Of a stretch of 64,000 bases of DNA, positions 9,101-22,280 are shown in pieces. The stretch is from Parietaria judaica. Lineage: Eukaryota; Streptophyta; Magnoliopsida; Rosales; Urticaceae. The notes beneath the pieces were generated by a model. That model worked only from the letters and a program-made list of their open reading frames with translations. It searched no databases and was not told where the DNA came from. The stretch is from positions 24,460,001 to 24,524,000 of the forward strand of contig OX940860.1 of assembly GCA_954871525.1 (NCBI GenBank), in the 5' to 3' direction. Numbering within the stretch: position 1 is the first letter of the stretch; each line of letters starts with the position of its first letter. A program made the translations under genes and the position numbers.

Positions 9101-10435
9101 AGGTGATATTAATCAATTCTCTAAAACATCTTCGACTACATACTCCCATGTCTATACGATCTCAATTGACCATGTAGTGTCATGCATGCATAGTCTCGGG
9201 AGCGTCCCGTTAGTACATCTTCTTGCCCAGGCAATGCATGGTTGCATACTTATCACAAAGAGAGAGATGAGGAGAAACCTTTAAAAAGAGCGTACTCCTT
9301 GAGAAGAGAAAAAACTCCCAAAAGAAGAGTAGCTCCTTAAAGAGCACAAAAGATAGAAGAATTTCTCCATGAGAAGGTGGTTGGCTCAGTGACACTCGGA
9401 TCAACCACCTCTTCCTGGAGAGTAGGTTACCCCTCCCGGACTGTATACTCGGTATAAGAAGATCCTATCACTCGGATCGGCCATCTCTCCCGCAAGCACA
9501 ATTGAAGATTTGTAGCCCTCCATGGCCATTTTCCTTTCTCCTTCTTGGAGACTTTCGGGAATTGTATCTTATGCGTAGTGGAAAATCCCTGTGGAGTAGG
9601 CACCTCGTTATAAATGGGCAAAGTCAAATCATTTGCGTGTTGGCTATCCGCCATTGCCCAATCCAATGCAGTGGCTGATGCTCCTCACTCTTTGTCGCGT
9701 TGACTCCTCGGTCTGTCACGTTGACTCCTCGAGACAAAAAATATTGAGCCAACAATATAATACCTAGATACAGTATCACTAGATTCTGTAGTATTTCACA
9801 ACATTACCATGTTTCTCACATGAAAAATATAAGGAGACTTAACATTGCTTAAAGAATTATGTGTTAATTCTTTTATTGTCAATCATTATATTGGCAAAAT
9901 TAATTGTTTTCATATTGGGTTCAGGGTTAAGCGTTTTGATTAATTTATATATATATATAAAAGGACAGTTTTGAGTTGATGATGTGGCAACCTAAAATCA
10001 AAGGAATGGTTAAATCTTATTACTTAGAGAATCATTGTTTTTCTTCGTTAGAAATGAAATGGAGTACTGATTTGGAAGGAATACAATATTGCTTCACACA
10101 ATAAATGATCTATCTTTATTATGCTTCAATTGCACTCATTATAATTTTAAGCATCCAGTATGCACATGAACATTAATTAATAGCAAAGGGAAATAAAAAG
10201 TTAAAATGTTTATCATTAAAGACAATTTTGTAACTTTTTAATTATATGTCTAACAGTAAAACCAAACCACCTATGGCTATATGTAACACCAAATGTATGC
10301 CGCTTAAAATTTCACTAAAACTAATTGAGTCTATTTATTTTACAATCAATGCATAGTGTATATAAATGTGGAAGAAATCTCTCTACAAATAATCATTTTC
10401 TTAGACCTCAAAAAAAAAAAAAAAATCAATTTCTT
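9101..10435. other. Spacer, nothing recognised
   Basis: The left part is moderately GC-rich (9300-9720) with a short repeat CGTTGACTCCTCG near 9697 and 9718. The right part is AT-rich. No gene or defined transposon is visible. Confidence 0.5.
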
Positions 10436-10575
10436 ATTCTTATTTTATCTTTTACGTTTTCAAGAATATGAGTTGCCGATCTACCTCTCCGTCATATCGA
10501 GTAAGTTTCTTATTTTATCTCTTACTTTTCCACGAATATGAGTTGCCGATCTACCTCTCCGTCATATCGAGTAAG
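10436..10575. repeat. 70-bp tandem duplication
   Basis: Two head-to-tail units, about 10436-10505 and 10506-10575, share GAATATGAGTTGCCGATCTA and end in CGAGTAAG. Their right two thirds are nearly identical, which suggests a fairly recent duplication. Confidence 0.85.
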
Positions 10576-11680
10576 TAATAGTAGGATTTGAACACATTTT
10601 TTTATTATTTTGTTCTCAGATCGTTGTTCCTTCACAGTTCTTTCCTATTTTGCTCAAAATTGACCAATTTCCATCACCTCACAACATATAATCATGTAAG
10701 TAATTTATTCCTTTTATTCTATATATTAAATAGTTTTGTAATTTTGTTGTGTAATTTCAAATGTTAACCCTACGTCATTTTTCTTCTCTTGGATCATGAC
10801 GTGGCATGGCATAATGAGATCAAATGTATTCTCATTTTTTTTTTCTATTTTTTTAACAAATAATTGTGTCTCATTTAATTGCAAGTGGATACATAAATTG
10901 TTATGCATATACAAATAATGTGAAATAATTTCATTAAGGTTATGACTAATGGGTTTTATTATAAACGTTTCTACTGTTATGCATATACACCATCTTTTAT
11001 GTATATTATACTTAATTATGATTATAGAACGTTCTATTGTACTAACCATGCACATAAAAAAGTAAAGATGAATGAGCTATTTATTATTATATGATTATTA
11101 AACAAATATTTCTTTTGAAAAAAACTCATGAGAACTATACCACCTTCTCAACTTCTATTCTTATGACTTACCACCTTCTGTTTTTATTGGTACTCATTAT
11201 TGATTGTATTAATATTTATTAATTATATTATTGATTATGTATTTATTGCTTCTGTCACTATAAATATCATTTAGTCTTACGTAAAACAATTAGATGGCCC
11301 CTTTAATATTTTTAGGGTTCTGTTCTTATTTTGTTCTTTCTCAGAACCTCGCGAAGATTCTTTGCTCCAGCTAATCGTTAACCACAACAGGCACTATCTT
11401 CATCAATCTCCTTTATTGAATCTATTGCCAATTGTATTTATATGAACATGTGTTAGATTTTTAGTTGAATATTGGTTTGGATTAATTTAGCCGGTGATCT
11501 TTTGACTACAACCCAGAAAAATATATTGCATGTGAGTTTTACTTTGGATATGTTCCCCGAGTTCTTCAGTTATTCTTTCATTTTTATCTTTTTCGCAATA
11601 GTTGGAGTTCTTAATAATAATACTTTTATATATGTAGAATAATTTATTACTATGAATGCTTGATGGTGTTATATATATAT

Positions 11681-12145
11681 GGGTTAATGACGGCAAAAAT
11701 ACCCAAAGTTTGGTCAAAGAACCCCTCGTGTACCCAAAGTTCAAAAGTGGTGGTAAAAATACCCAAAGTCACATTTGGGGAGTTGACCAGTCCATTCTCG
11801 TAACGCCGTTAACTTACCCGTTAACTATGGCCACGCGGACAAACGTGGGTTGCTGACATAACAATTTTTGCCACATGAATGAGCCCAAATCAGCCTCGTT
11901 TACGACAAAACAACGAATTAAACCCCTAATAAACACTATTTAATACAACTAATTGAACACCTAATGATTACACTTAACAAAACAAATTTGTCCACGTGGC
12001 CAGAGTTAATCGGTAAGTTAACGGCGTTACGAGAATGGAGTGGTCAACTCCCTAAATGCGACTTTGGGTATTTTTGCCACCACTTTTAAACATTGGGTAC
12101 ACGAGGGGTTCTTTGACCAAACTTTGGGTATTTTTGCCGCCATTA

Positions 12146-12149
<4 letters not shown>
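11681..12149. mobile_element. MULE-type MITE, family A copy 1
   Basis: This 469-bp element is close to a full palindrome. The left arm starts GGGTTAATGACGGCAAAAAT and the right arm is its inverse, ending ATTTTTGCCGCCATTAACCC; the arms extend for about 140 bp and share AACGCCGTTAACT-like parts. Flanks are (TA)n, so a duplication of TATATATAT is possible but not testable. It contains no ORF of note. The sister copy at 15876 has a 9-bp duplication, which points to the Mutator superfamily. Confidence 0.85.

Positions 12150-12182
<33 letters not shown>
12150..12182. repeat. (TA)n microsatellite
   Basis: About 16 TA units directly follow the right end of the MITE. Confidence 0.95.
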
Positions 12183-12184
<2 letters not shown>

Positions 12185-12866
12185 TTTTTAGGTGTTACAT
12201 GGCATGCAAACAAGGCAAGGATTTAATTTTTCAAATTTCAATTTTTTGAAATTTTTTTAATAGAAAATGAGTTATCAATCTTTTATATATATATATACAC
12301 ACACACACGGACAAACTTTGATCATTGTCAATTGCTGTATATAAATGCATTTCATGAAGACTTGAAGTTGTCATTAGAACACTAAATTGAAAAGACACAC
12401 TTATTAGTGATTTTCATTTCATATCTATGTAATTTATTATTTAAACTCATTGATTGCAAGTTTAACCAAAAAGACTTATTTTGAAATAATTAAATAATCC
12501 TCTATTTGTAATTAATCATACGTTTCACTTCTAGCTAGGCTAGCCCACCAAAAGCAAATGACAAAACTTTATCCGGTACATATCTTCATTCCATGTCCTA
12601 TTTTGTTTTGACTCGATATAGATGAATATTTTGATTAAGAGGCATGCGCAGCTCATGGTTTGTTGAAGACGGTCTCTTTGCGTATATAATTATTATAAAT
12701 GAATTACATATACATTTATAAATCACATAATTTATAAATGGCAAAGGCATCAATGAAGGATCTACGAACAAGATTTTGTAGCGGAAGCAATAAGATGGTC
12801 GCGAGTTGGGATTTGAGGTTATCGAATTTCTTCCCTGATATTACGCACCATTTTGTTATGGTTTTG

Positions 12867-12899
<33 letters not shown>

Positions 12900-12900
12900 T
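12867..12900. repeat. (ATT)n microsatellite
   Basis: About eleven ATT units in an AT-rich spacer. No gene is visible between 12183 and the Helitron end. Confidence 0.9.
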
Positions 12901-13560
12901 ATCATAAATGAGATTATTGAAGCCTATTTAACTTTTTCCATTCAATAAACAAAAAAAAAAAAAAAACTTTTTCTGCCTAAATTCATTTAAACTCTCAATT
13001 TTTAATAATATATTCATATATTTATTATTACTCTTAAATTTCCATTTTATGCGTATATTATATCACTCATTCACGTTTCTCATGGTCTTATTTTACCTTT
13101 ATTTTGATCTTTTTCTGCGCGGATTTATTTTTATTTTTGAATTAATGAACAATATAGAAGTGTTTTGACATACGGAGTATTGAATATTTTATTTGTTTTC
13201 AAAATTATTATATTGTACATAAGAAGGATATTGAGATTTTCTTAAAAATTGTTAATTTACAAAAAATAAATTTATCCATCAAATGTTTTTATTTATTTAT
13301 TTATCATTTTTTACTTATTTAACTATTGGCAATGAATACATGTTTTCAATCGCTTACAAAATTTTGTATAAAATTTTAGCTGACTAACTAATATCTCTAT
13401 TATAATGTTACAATCAACTATTTAATTTATTTAATATTTTTATTAAAATGTATAAATAATGCTATGTCACCGTGCTAAATTATTTAATTTATTTAATATT
13501 TTTATTAAAATTTATAAATAATCCTACGTCACCGCGCGAAGCGCGGTGCCGTCGACTAGT

Positions 13561-14931
13561 TATTATGGTGTGACGTAGTTGATGTTATAGGCTTAATTAA
13601 TGGGCATTTCTCGCGCTTGCGGTGTTAAGTAAATAATTATATTTTGATATTTGTGTTGTGGTGGTATATATATTGCGCTGGAAGTTTTTACTATCATTTT
13701 GAAGAGAATAAAAAAAGTGAATCTGAAAAAAAGGAGAGTTTATAACACCACAATTAATATAATGCAGTCCATATCTAACATGGCATATGTATCATCATAT
13801 GTATGTACATGAACATGTAAATTTATAGGTATATGTAAGCTAAAACATATAGCTAAATGCGCATATATCTCGGGCTTAATAAATTATATGTATATGTATA
13901 TCCTAATTAGTGTTGTGCTTTCATAAATCAAAACAGTAGATGTCTAAGAGCTTGAAAACCTAACCAAGTCGTCACTAATCAATAGGTATTGCGTACAAGT
14001 GCATGAGTACTATTATGTAATATGTGTAACATGCATAAAATATTACACTTATTATATATATAGTGACTCTTAGCTGGGTCAGTAAAGTAATATATTTCTC
14101 TTTTCGCAATCAATATAAACAAAGTGAAGACCTAATTACTAATAAATATGAACTAGTGGAGATCATAATGAAGATTAAGTGGACGTCTTAATCAAGTGTT
14201 AAGTAAAAGAAAATCACTGATTTTGTCAAAAAAGAAGGATACTACTACATGGCTGATGATTGACCCTAGTGGACTCAAGCTTTATAGACCTTCCATTATA
14301 AGTCTAAAACTTCATTATTAAAGGGTAAAAAAATAAATAAACGAAAGGAAAAAGTCCCTTTTGAGCCTTAGCTTGGGACCATTAAGTTTCTTTCAAATAA
14401 ATTATGGCGAAAATACTGTGGTAGCTTTTAGAGGTTTGACAAACACAACGACACATTAACATTTTTGTCCAATGGTCTAAGTAATTATATATCGACCCGG
14501 ACGGACTCCGGATTTAAAGTTGATGGTGTACTCCAGAAAGTGAAAAATAAAAAATAAAAAAAATCCCTTTAACTTTATTCCATGTTCGAAAACCATTAAC
14601 AACGGATATATTAGATCCGGAAGGCCTATATTCTTTATAGAATAATTAATGTGATGGAAAAATATAACATTTAGGAACCGAGATGGAAATTGGGTAACCA
14701 AAAATGATCAAAAGCTTCAAGAAAATTTTGGGTTCCAAAAAAGTGATGATGCGGATTTAGGGGAAACATAACTTGAAATCAGATCTTTAATTCGATGCAC
14801 GAGTATTGATCGAATAACCTTTTTTTTTTTATTGCTCACGAATAAAAGACTCATGGCATCAAAGAACAATTGATTTACGCACTAGCAGTTTCATGTATCC
14901 TTTCTTCTTACAAGTTCCAAGCTTATATAGT
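13561..14931. other. AT-rich spacer, nothing recognised
   Basis: I see no coding structure, RNA gene or bounded transposon here. Confidence 0.5.
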
Positions 14932-15788
14932 GCATCCAAACAAGGTTTAAAATGTCGCTTGCCGATGTCGTTTCGCATTTTCCGTTTTACGGATATATCG
15001 CTTGCCGACATGTATGTCGATGGGCAAATTGTAAAAAAAAGACATGCCGCATGCCGCATATACCGCATTTTTCGCATGGGCATACCGCATGCCGATGAGG
15101 TTTTCGATGGATATTCTGGAAAATAATACATGAATTCTATTATTAACATATTATTATCACTATTAAAATGAATTATTAAATTTTTTACTTAAAAATTAAG
15201 TAATTAAGATATTATACTTGATTATCATGGTTGTAATATAATAAAAATATAGAATAATAAGGCGTAATTTCACTAAATTTATATTGATTTATATATCATT
15301 TATGTATAAAGGCCCAAATAAGCCCATAATAAACCAAATCCATTAAATAAAACCCTAATAAGCCCATACTAGTTATAACAAACCCTAGCCTGCTATTTCT
15401 CTCTCCCTCCTTTCTTCTATGCGCCTCCACCATCTCTTCTCTCTGTCACCTCACCCCGCCTCTCGCTCTTCTCTCCGTGGATCTCTTCCAGCCTCAGTCT
15501 CCTCGCGAAAAAATTGAAGATTTGGATCGCCGTCTATGAGAAAAGGGTCGTCGAGTGGGTCGGAGACAAAAAATAGGGTTTCATGTTTCATCGACTTTCG
15601 ATGCATTTTTCGTGGTTTGACAGTGAAAAAACGACAAACGACATGAAGAAGGAATGCCGCATGGAATATCGCGAAAAATTGTAAAAAATCAACGAAACGA
15701 TAAGAATTTCGTTTCGCATATCTTCGAAAAACGAATATCGGTCGAAATTTCGCACGATTTTCGCGAAATTTTACACCTTGCATCCAAA
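14932..15788. mobile_element. Non-autonomous MULE with 9-bp TSD and gene-promoter-like insert
   Basis: The element is 14941-15779 (839 bp). It is flanked by a perfect 9-bp duplication GCATCCAAA (14932-14940 and 15780-15788). Its ends form an inverted repeat, CAAGGTTTAAAATGTCGC against AAGGTGTAAAATTTCGC. Subterminal parts are rich in short CpG motifs such as TGCCGCAT on the left and TTTCGCGAAA-like runs on the right. The middle (about 15310-15560) looks foreign: GGCCCA and AGCCCA boxes, two telo-box motifs, then a CT-rich leader-like stretch. A 9-bp duplication and gene-like cargo fit a Pack-MULE. Confidence 0.8.
15310..15390 (+). promoter_or_regulatory. Captured promoter-like segment with site II and telo-box motifs
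   Basis: GGCCCA at about 15311 and AGCCCA twice are site II elements in reverse. AAACCCTAA and AAACCCTAG are telo-boxes. In plants this pair marks promoters of ribosomal-protein and other growth genes. A pyrimidine-rich stretch follows, like a 5' UTR. The donor gene is not identifiable from here. Confidence 0.5.
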
Positions 15789-15875
15789 AACTTAAATCAT
15801 AAATATGTATTTTCGCTACATAAAATTCACATAAAATAAACAAAACGACAAAAAGTATAAAAACAATATATAAAA

Positions 15876-16331
15876 GGGTTAATGACGGCAAAAATACTCA
15901 AAGTTTGGTCAAAGAACCCCTCGTGTACCCAAAGTTTAAAAGTTGTGGCAAAAATACTCAAAGTCACATATGGGGAGTTGACCACTCCATTCTCGTAACG
16001 CCGTTAACTCTGGCCACGTGGTCAAATCTGTTTTGTTAAGTGTAATAATTAGGGGTTCAATTAGTTATATTAAATAGTATTAATTAGGGGTTTAATTCGT
16101 TGTTTTGTCGTAAAAGAGGCTGATGTGAGCTCTTCCACGTGGCAAAAATTGTTATGTCAGCAACCCACATTGTCCACGTGGCTAGAGTTAACGGGTAGGT
16201 TGACGGCGTTACGAGAATGGAGTGTTCAACTCTCCAAATGCGACTTTGGGTATTTTTGCCACCACTTTTAAACTTTAGATACATGAGGAATTCTTTGACC
16301 AAACTTTGAATATTTTCACCGTCATTAACCC
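15876..16331. mobile_element. MULE-type MITE, family A copy 2
   Basis: This 456-bp palindromic element starts GGGTTAATGACGGCAAAAAT and ends GTCATTAACCC. It is clearly the same family as 11681-12149. Flanking 9-mers TATATAAAA (15867-15875) and TCTATAAAA (16332-16340) agree at eight of nine positions, as expected for a Mutator-type target duplication. It lies under 100 bp from the Pack-MULE on its left. Confidence 0.85.
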
Positions 16332-16340
16332 TCTATAAAA

Positions 16341-17255
16341 TGAACACCAAACACAATAGTGGGATGAACTCGATAAGACAACGTTTTTTTGCCTGTAAGT
16401 TCATTGTCATATAACTATCGTCTTGAGCTTGATTTGATACATTGTACTTGTAAATCGAAAACCTGAGTCAAAAGATATGACTTGTCAAAGTTAGAGCCAC
16501 TGGAGCGCTTCTCTATATGAATGTATTATCTAAGCTCGCCTCTCTGGCTGTCTTTCTAGAGTCTCTCGGAACGTCCACGGACTGATATGAACCCAAAATT
16601 ATAATCTTCCTCCGGAATTGCAATAAATACTTTCTAACTATCTATTACCAACTAAATTGGGTGTACCTGAGATCTCAAGTTATCATTAGACATAAAGTTT
16701 TTGTAAGATTTTTAAAAATCAAATGTGTTATAAATATACTGCAAAACATATTGTGCCGATGAGGCTTTTGTAACAATTTTTATTTAAAAATAGTAGTTGA
16801 TATATAGATTATTTAATAATTAAATAGAGTTTTGAGTTTTTTTTTTTAAATAATTTTTTTTATGCAAATTAGGGTTTTTCTACGGCATGGGTTACCTTTA
16901 GCATTTGGTAAAACAACTTATTTAACTTGTATAGTCACGGCGGTTTGTGATTTTCCTACGGGCACACGGGTGCCCCAATTTTTCAAAACTCAAAGCATTT
17001 GCTAAAAAATGACGTGTGATCACTACTCTTTTTTTTTTTTTTTTTTTTGAATGTGAGTGCAAGGATACTAAATTTAATAAACTTTGTCATTGGAGTATTA
17101 ATTGGCACAAGTACCTCAAGCGAACGGTAAATATTAATTTTATCTTGATGAAACCATTTACAATATTATTAATCACTGTTAATTAATGTCTCGATAATCA
17201 CCCGCCTTGTTAATAAATGACGTGGCCAAAAAATATATGATGCTAATTATAATAT
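16341..17255. other. Spacer downstream of the first ALMT gene
   Basis: AT-rich DNA, including the ALMT 3' UTR on the minus strand near 17255 and a poly(T) run near 17030-17050. Nothing else is recognised. Confidence 0.5.
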
Positions 17256-18066
17256 CTATACTCTCGTATTTGATGTGATAGTAACAACCACATGGTCAGC
17301 GTTGGGACTTTGGTCAACGTTGTCAGGCTTTGTCAGCGTTGACTTCTCCGGCGAGACATTGGGGTCCAAAAGCGAGGCGAAATCATGGACTGACTCGGCG
17401 ATCTTCTCAGCGCACGAAACAACATCGAGCAGGATCGAAACGACAGTGACGGAAGGTATGACTTCCAAAAGGTCAACGTTGTCGTTCTTCTCCCAAAGGC
17501 CTGTTTTCAGTAGTGATCGCAGGGACTTCGCGGCCGCTTGTGCGCACGCAATGTGTGGATCTGCGGACGACGGCATAGCCATTTTCTTGACTGCGTTCGC
17601 TAGTTCTTTTAGGGCTTTCCCGGTTTCCGAACTGATTTTTGTGCATGATTCTCTCATTTGTTCTTTGAGTTCTTCCGATGCCTGCATGGTAAGGGCAAAA
17701 AGTGGTAAATACGGTGAAGTATTTTACGGGATAAATGCCAAATAGCGTACGTGTATTCAATATTTTATCGTAAAAGATACTTTTTATTGTCTATTCGATA
17801 ATCGGTTATACTGTTTTTAATTTAATTTTATTTATAATTAAACCCTACTGCATGGATATTATTTTCACGTTTTTAATAATATCTGCCAATAAAATTGGCG
17901 TAATAAAATGTTATTCACATATTGTTTATGGTAAATTATTCTAGCAATTAGATCTACATGAGAGGTCTACATTAAATATGCCATATATTAAAAAGTTAGA
18001 AAAATTATAGCTAAAATAATACCGATGTATGGCACACATTTATATTTATTTACATATATATGCATG

Positions 18067-18103
<37 letters not shown>

Positions 18104-21100
18104 ACGTTAGTCAAATTTATAGAGTAATTATAGTAGCTCCATAAGTTTTTAAGGCTTGTTTTACAATGATATATTTAGAATACTAGAAAACCAAAACAAA
18201 TTACATACTAGATGTACCGAAAATGTCATATAATTTTCATGCATGTACGCAAAGATAAAAAATATGTAATATTAATAGTGAAGCTATATATGATGGTTAT
18301 GGAAAATGGCTATTATATATACTTGGAATTGGGAAGCATTGAGGAGATGTGCATGAAGGGCTTCAATCCGATACGCACACTGGCGAGATAAAGCTCCAAC
18401 TTTCAGGTATTGCTTCCATGGATGACGAAACCTGAATCGCCCATGACCTGGCTCCCACCTCGCCAAGTTCGCCTACAATATAATATATATATCATCATAT
18501 GTATATATATGTCTATGCATGTCTGTGTATATATAGATAATATATATAGAGAGACCTACCAAAGATTCTTCAGTGCTTTTAGAGTTGAGCACACTTTTAT
18601 ATCCTTGCAAAAACCCCTTCTTGTCGTCCTCTTTATCATCAGAGTCTTCCTTCGCTGACGTGTCAAAGTATTCGCCTCCGAATCCTGTATTTTAATCAAG
18701 AGATTAGCTTATCAATTTTTGCCTCGTCTCATTATAATCAACTTTATCTTCGTCGTGCGCTTGGAAAGTAGTATACATGATGTACGTGTATTATATATAT
18801 ATATATTTATATTTACGTAAAATATTCATGCATATTGTGTGTGTGTGTGTGTTTGCTTTATTCCATTTTGAAATAGAGAATATTTTGTTTAGGTCACAAG
18901 CTTGGAGTGATTCTTTTACTTGTTTTTGAAGACGTAAATAGCACAGTTCGGTGTTTCAGGTGCTTCTAGTCGCAATCTTATTTCACTTTTTCTATTTTAT
19001 ATTTACAGGGGCTCCATTTGTTCTCAATATATATGACACTGTCCGTACAATATTTGTCCTTGGTTGCAATATTAGATATTGATGCTGATGGTAGACTATT
19101 AAGCTACGTAAAAAATTAATAATTACTACTAAAAAATTAATGGATCCACTTACGAAAACTTTAAGTTCGCAAAATAAAACAATAACACATATCAATCATT
19201 AGAAAAACGATTATACCATCAATTAGATTTAATCAGTATTTTTTTATAAATATTTACATGGTCTAACATAATTACCAATTTATACTACCATATTTTTTTT
19301 ATTTTTTTTTACTACCTAATAACTAATTAGACTGGTAACTTGACGGCATGTGTTTTATTTTTAATTGAATTAGACCATGTTTGTTTCTGATTTATATTTT
19401 TACCTTCTAAGAAATTTCCAAGCTTTTCCAAATTGAGTGCAATTAAATTGTGAAGATCTTCACCAGCCCACACAGGGCACACCAAAATGGAGATGGCCAC
19501 GCAAGAAGAGCCTCCGATGAGAATCGTTGAAAGCCTTCTCCGAGCCATCGCCAGAATCTCGTCGTCCCGAAAACCAGACACCGAGATCAAAGAGAATGTT
19601 AGTATGAATATCAACAACCCGTAGTCATATCTCGCCTTGATTTTAGGAAAGAACCGTATGAATGTTGAAATAGCAGCTGCAACAGACAAATAAAAACAAA
19701 TAGATCATGAACATGTCATTATACATGTAACATTTTAAACGAAAAGGTTTAAAACCGTCGCGAAAGATGACAAATTTTCTGTTTTTTTGTTTTTGTCGTG
19801 GCAAATTCTTTCAAAGAAATAACTTTTAGAATTCGCAGGACGGTTGGAAATCATCGTGCAAGTGCCACCTTCGCCGTAGCGACATGAACATCGTGGCGAT
19901 AATATAAAAGTAAAACGTCTCACTCAAATTTGTTTCTTACACTTTTGTACGACGTGAAAAACGCTTTTCACGACGGTAGATTACACGACTGAAAATAACT
20001 ATTTAGTTTTGTAATAACCGCTGTGCAATCGGCCTCCCGTGTATAGCGATTTCTTTTAATATTATTTTTGAGATAATTTCAAACTTATCGACCATAGATA
20101 GTTTGTCATAGTACATTTCATACATCATGTAACATATAAATCGAAGCAAAATCTGGTCTCTTGATAATAATTCATCCATTGGATACATAATCACGTTCCA
20201 CTAATTAACTTACGTAAAGGGTATTCAAAAAAATAAAAGCACTATAGGTCCACATGAACTAAATACTTTTGTCAGTGTCCAACTCCAATATATCATGTGC
20301 AAAATGGAATATTGGTTGATGATAATGTTGATACGAACCTTGTAGGAACACAAAAAAGCCAAGTAAAATGGGTTCGCCGATTTGGCCTGATAAGCTCGCC
20401 AAGTGATGAGCTCCAACACCTAAAGCTCCAGCCACCAATGTCGCTAAGCCCCTATTCAATCCTTTTCCAAGGGTAGCTCCTGCAATATATATTTTTAATT
20501 ATACATATTTTCTGTTAATGAATCTACGCCAAAGACAAAGATTGATTTATAATTAATCCTCCGAAAATCCCATGTGTTATTTTGTTATCACGTTTTTCCT
20601 TCACCACTACTACTAGTACCAAATACCAATAAGTTTAATTATAATAAAAATTTGGATGGAGTCACCACAAAATGAATGACTTTTGATGCTAGGGAAGTGA
20701 AAAAAACTATTAGCTAATCATTAGATTGATGATGTATAACTTGCAATTTTTTATTATTTTTTATTATGACTTGGAAAATTATCGAATAATAGAACTGAAA
20801 CGGAGTCAAGAAATAACTGACTTCGGACCCTTTTTACATGTCTTGGATAACTTGTAACTAGATTAATATTATTTTATTATCCTTGTAGATTACCGACATA
20901 TATAAATTTGTAATTTTTAATCAGTTGTTATTGGCAGTGACGGAACCCTAGATTATCAAAGGGTGCTGTAGTCCCTCTCAAGTTTCAAATTTGCTCCATT
21001 AATTCATCTTCAATTTTTATTTTATTTTTTGCTCTAGATTATACGTGGGAATTAAGCCCCTTCCATATTACGTGAAAAGATTAATATTTTATTAATCATT

Positions 21101-21410
21101 AGTGATGTGCAAACTTACCAACAGTGTATTCAAAAACGACAACGACAGTCATGATTGCCCACATTGCAGAGACGCCAAAGTTGTCGTAAAGTGGCTGATA
21201 GTAGTAGAACAACGACACGAAGCTGAGCGCACTTCCCACTTTGACCGAGTGAATCACTCGTCGCGGGTCATCTTTCCCGAGCTTCTTCGCAGTGCTCGCT
21301 ATCCCACGCGCTTTCTCTGCCACTCCGTTCACCCAGCACCACACTTTGGGTTTGGTGGTCTCCTCATCATGACGATGATCGCCATGTTTTGCGGAGCTCG
21401 GAGCTTCCAT
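17256..21410 (-). CDS. ALMT: Aluminium-activated malate transporter (ALMT), copy 1
   Basis: Six coding exons on the minus strand: 21410-21119, 20479-20339, 19676-19404, 18684-18560, 18472-18323 and 17681-17256. All have GT/AG borders and matching phases, giving 468 aa. The N-terminal half has the ALMT membrane domain of about six helices, with [41 protein letters not shown] and ARYDYG. The WEP signature (residues 283-285, in [11 protein letters not shown]) follows, then a cytosolic C-terminal half. ALMTs are anion channels releasing malate across the plasma membrane or tonoplast; some confer aluminium tolerance, others act in guard cells. The start is the ATG at 21410; an upstream in-frame ATG at 21500 lies before the second TATA-like box and is treated as leader. 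Exons 2 and 3 have the same lengths as in the second ALMT, so the two are duplicates. Intron 1 holds an old repeat remnant. Confidence 0.93.
20935..21075. repeat. Decayed interspersed repeat in ALMT intron 1
   Basis: It starts CAGTGACGGAACCC, like hAT-type ends (CAGTGGCGGAGC). A related stretch containing GGGTGCT and CCATTCCATATTAC lies in the TMK intron near 53240-53380. The right end and target duplication were not found. Confidence 0.35.
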
Positions 21411-21461
21411 GGCTGTAACTTTCAGGGAAAGGTATGAGAGAGAAAGGGAGAGAAATGGGGT

Positions 21462-21472
21462 CTTATTTATAA
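21462..21472 (-). promoter_or_regulatory. TATA box of ALMT copy 1
   Basis: TTATAAATAAG on the minus strand lies about 52 bp before the ATG. A second candidate, CTATATATAAATAAA, lies at about 21506-21520. Confidence 0.5.
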
Positions 21473-21562
21473 GGGATAAAACGTGCAAAAGATAATACAA
21501 GTGGGGTTTATTTATATATAGAAAAATATTGTTTTAGCGAGTAATATTTTGGTGGATATATA

Positions 21563-21566
<4 letters not shown>

Positions 21567-21602
<36 letters not shown>
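21567..21602. repeat. (AT)n microsatellite upstream of ALMT copy 1
   Basis: About 18 AT units within 160 bp of the ALMT start codon. The stretch from here to about 22180 is otherwise AT-rich spacer with nothing recognised. Confidence 0.9.
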
Positions 21603-21605
<3 letters not shown>

Positions 21606-22280
21606 TAGCTTTTGGGTTTGTAGTTCGTACCCATGCAAGTACAGAGAAATTTCTGAGCCACTGAAACTAGTTCACTATACGAATTTTGGAGCCCACAATT
21701 TTGCATGGTTATTGATTTTGGTTTTGGAACTTTATTTGCTTCAGATACTATTTGTGTTTGTGTATAACTATATATATGTACGTATAGTTGATAACTTGAT
21801 ATGGTAAAGTTCCCATATTGTATTGCATTGCCCTATATATAGTTTGGCAACTTAGCCTTACACAAGTGATCATGATATATTCCCAGACTTACTGACCTAT
21901 TCCTCTAGAAGTTATAAGATATACAAATATACAATATGTTTTAAAAAAAAAACTAAATGTCACTAACTTTTTTAATAATCTTTATTTCGTTGATAGGAAG
22001 AAGCTAGGATATTTACTTGGAGTATATATATTTTTGTATATGCGTGTTTACTGAAATTATATAGAATTTAAGGGCAAACAATAAAAAAAATATGAAAAAA
22101 TGGGGTCAAATTTATTTAAAATGTTTCCACATTGGGGATGGCTACAGGGGCTTTTGGGTTTGCTGTTGCTAATATATACAGGGTTATTTACGGCAACAAT
22201 ACCAAAGATTTTGAATTTATTGCATTTAAATAATTAAAATTTAATTGTAAAAAACCACTAATCTTATGTTTTTTAATCAC

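Larger units (their letters stand above)
10718..13559 (+). mobile_element. Helitron with clear 3' end; 5' end tentative
   Basis: The 3' end is convincing: a 7-bp GC hairpin (ACCGCGC, loop GAA, GCGCGGT at 13531-13547), then 9 bp, then CTAG at 13556-13559 followed by T. A duplicated near copy of the sequence before the hairpin lies about 65-75 bp further left. The proposed 5' end TCTATATATTAAATAG at 10718 fits Helitron starts but is a weak motif in AT-rich DNA. The interval contains a nested MULE-type MITE (11681-12149) and no helicase gene, so it would be non-autonomous. Confidence 0.55.

Noticed and set aside
12150..12182. Proof of a 9-bp duplication for MITE copy 1
   Set aside because: Both flanks are (TA)n, so any length would match.
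15451..15891. Minus-strand open frame of 146 codons
   Set aside because: It runs across the right end of the MULE and into the next MITE; composition is not protein-like.
17275..17745. Plus-strand open frame over the last ALMT exon
   Set aside because: Antisense shadow of the ALMT C-terminal exon, whose minus-strand frame has clear family similarity.
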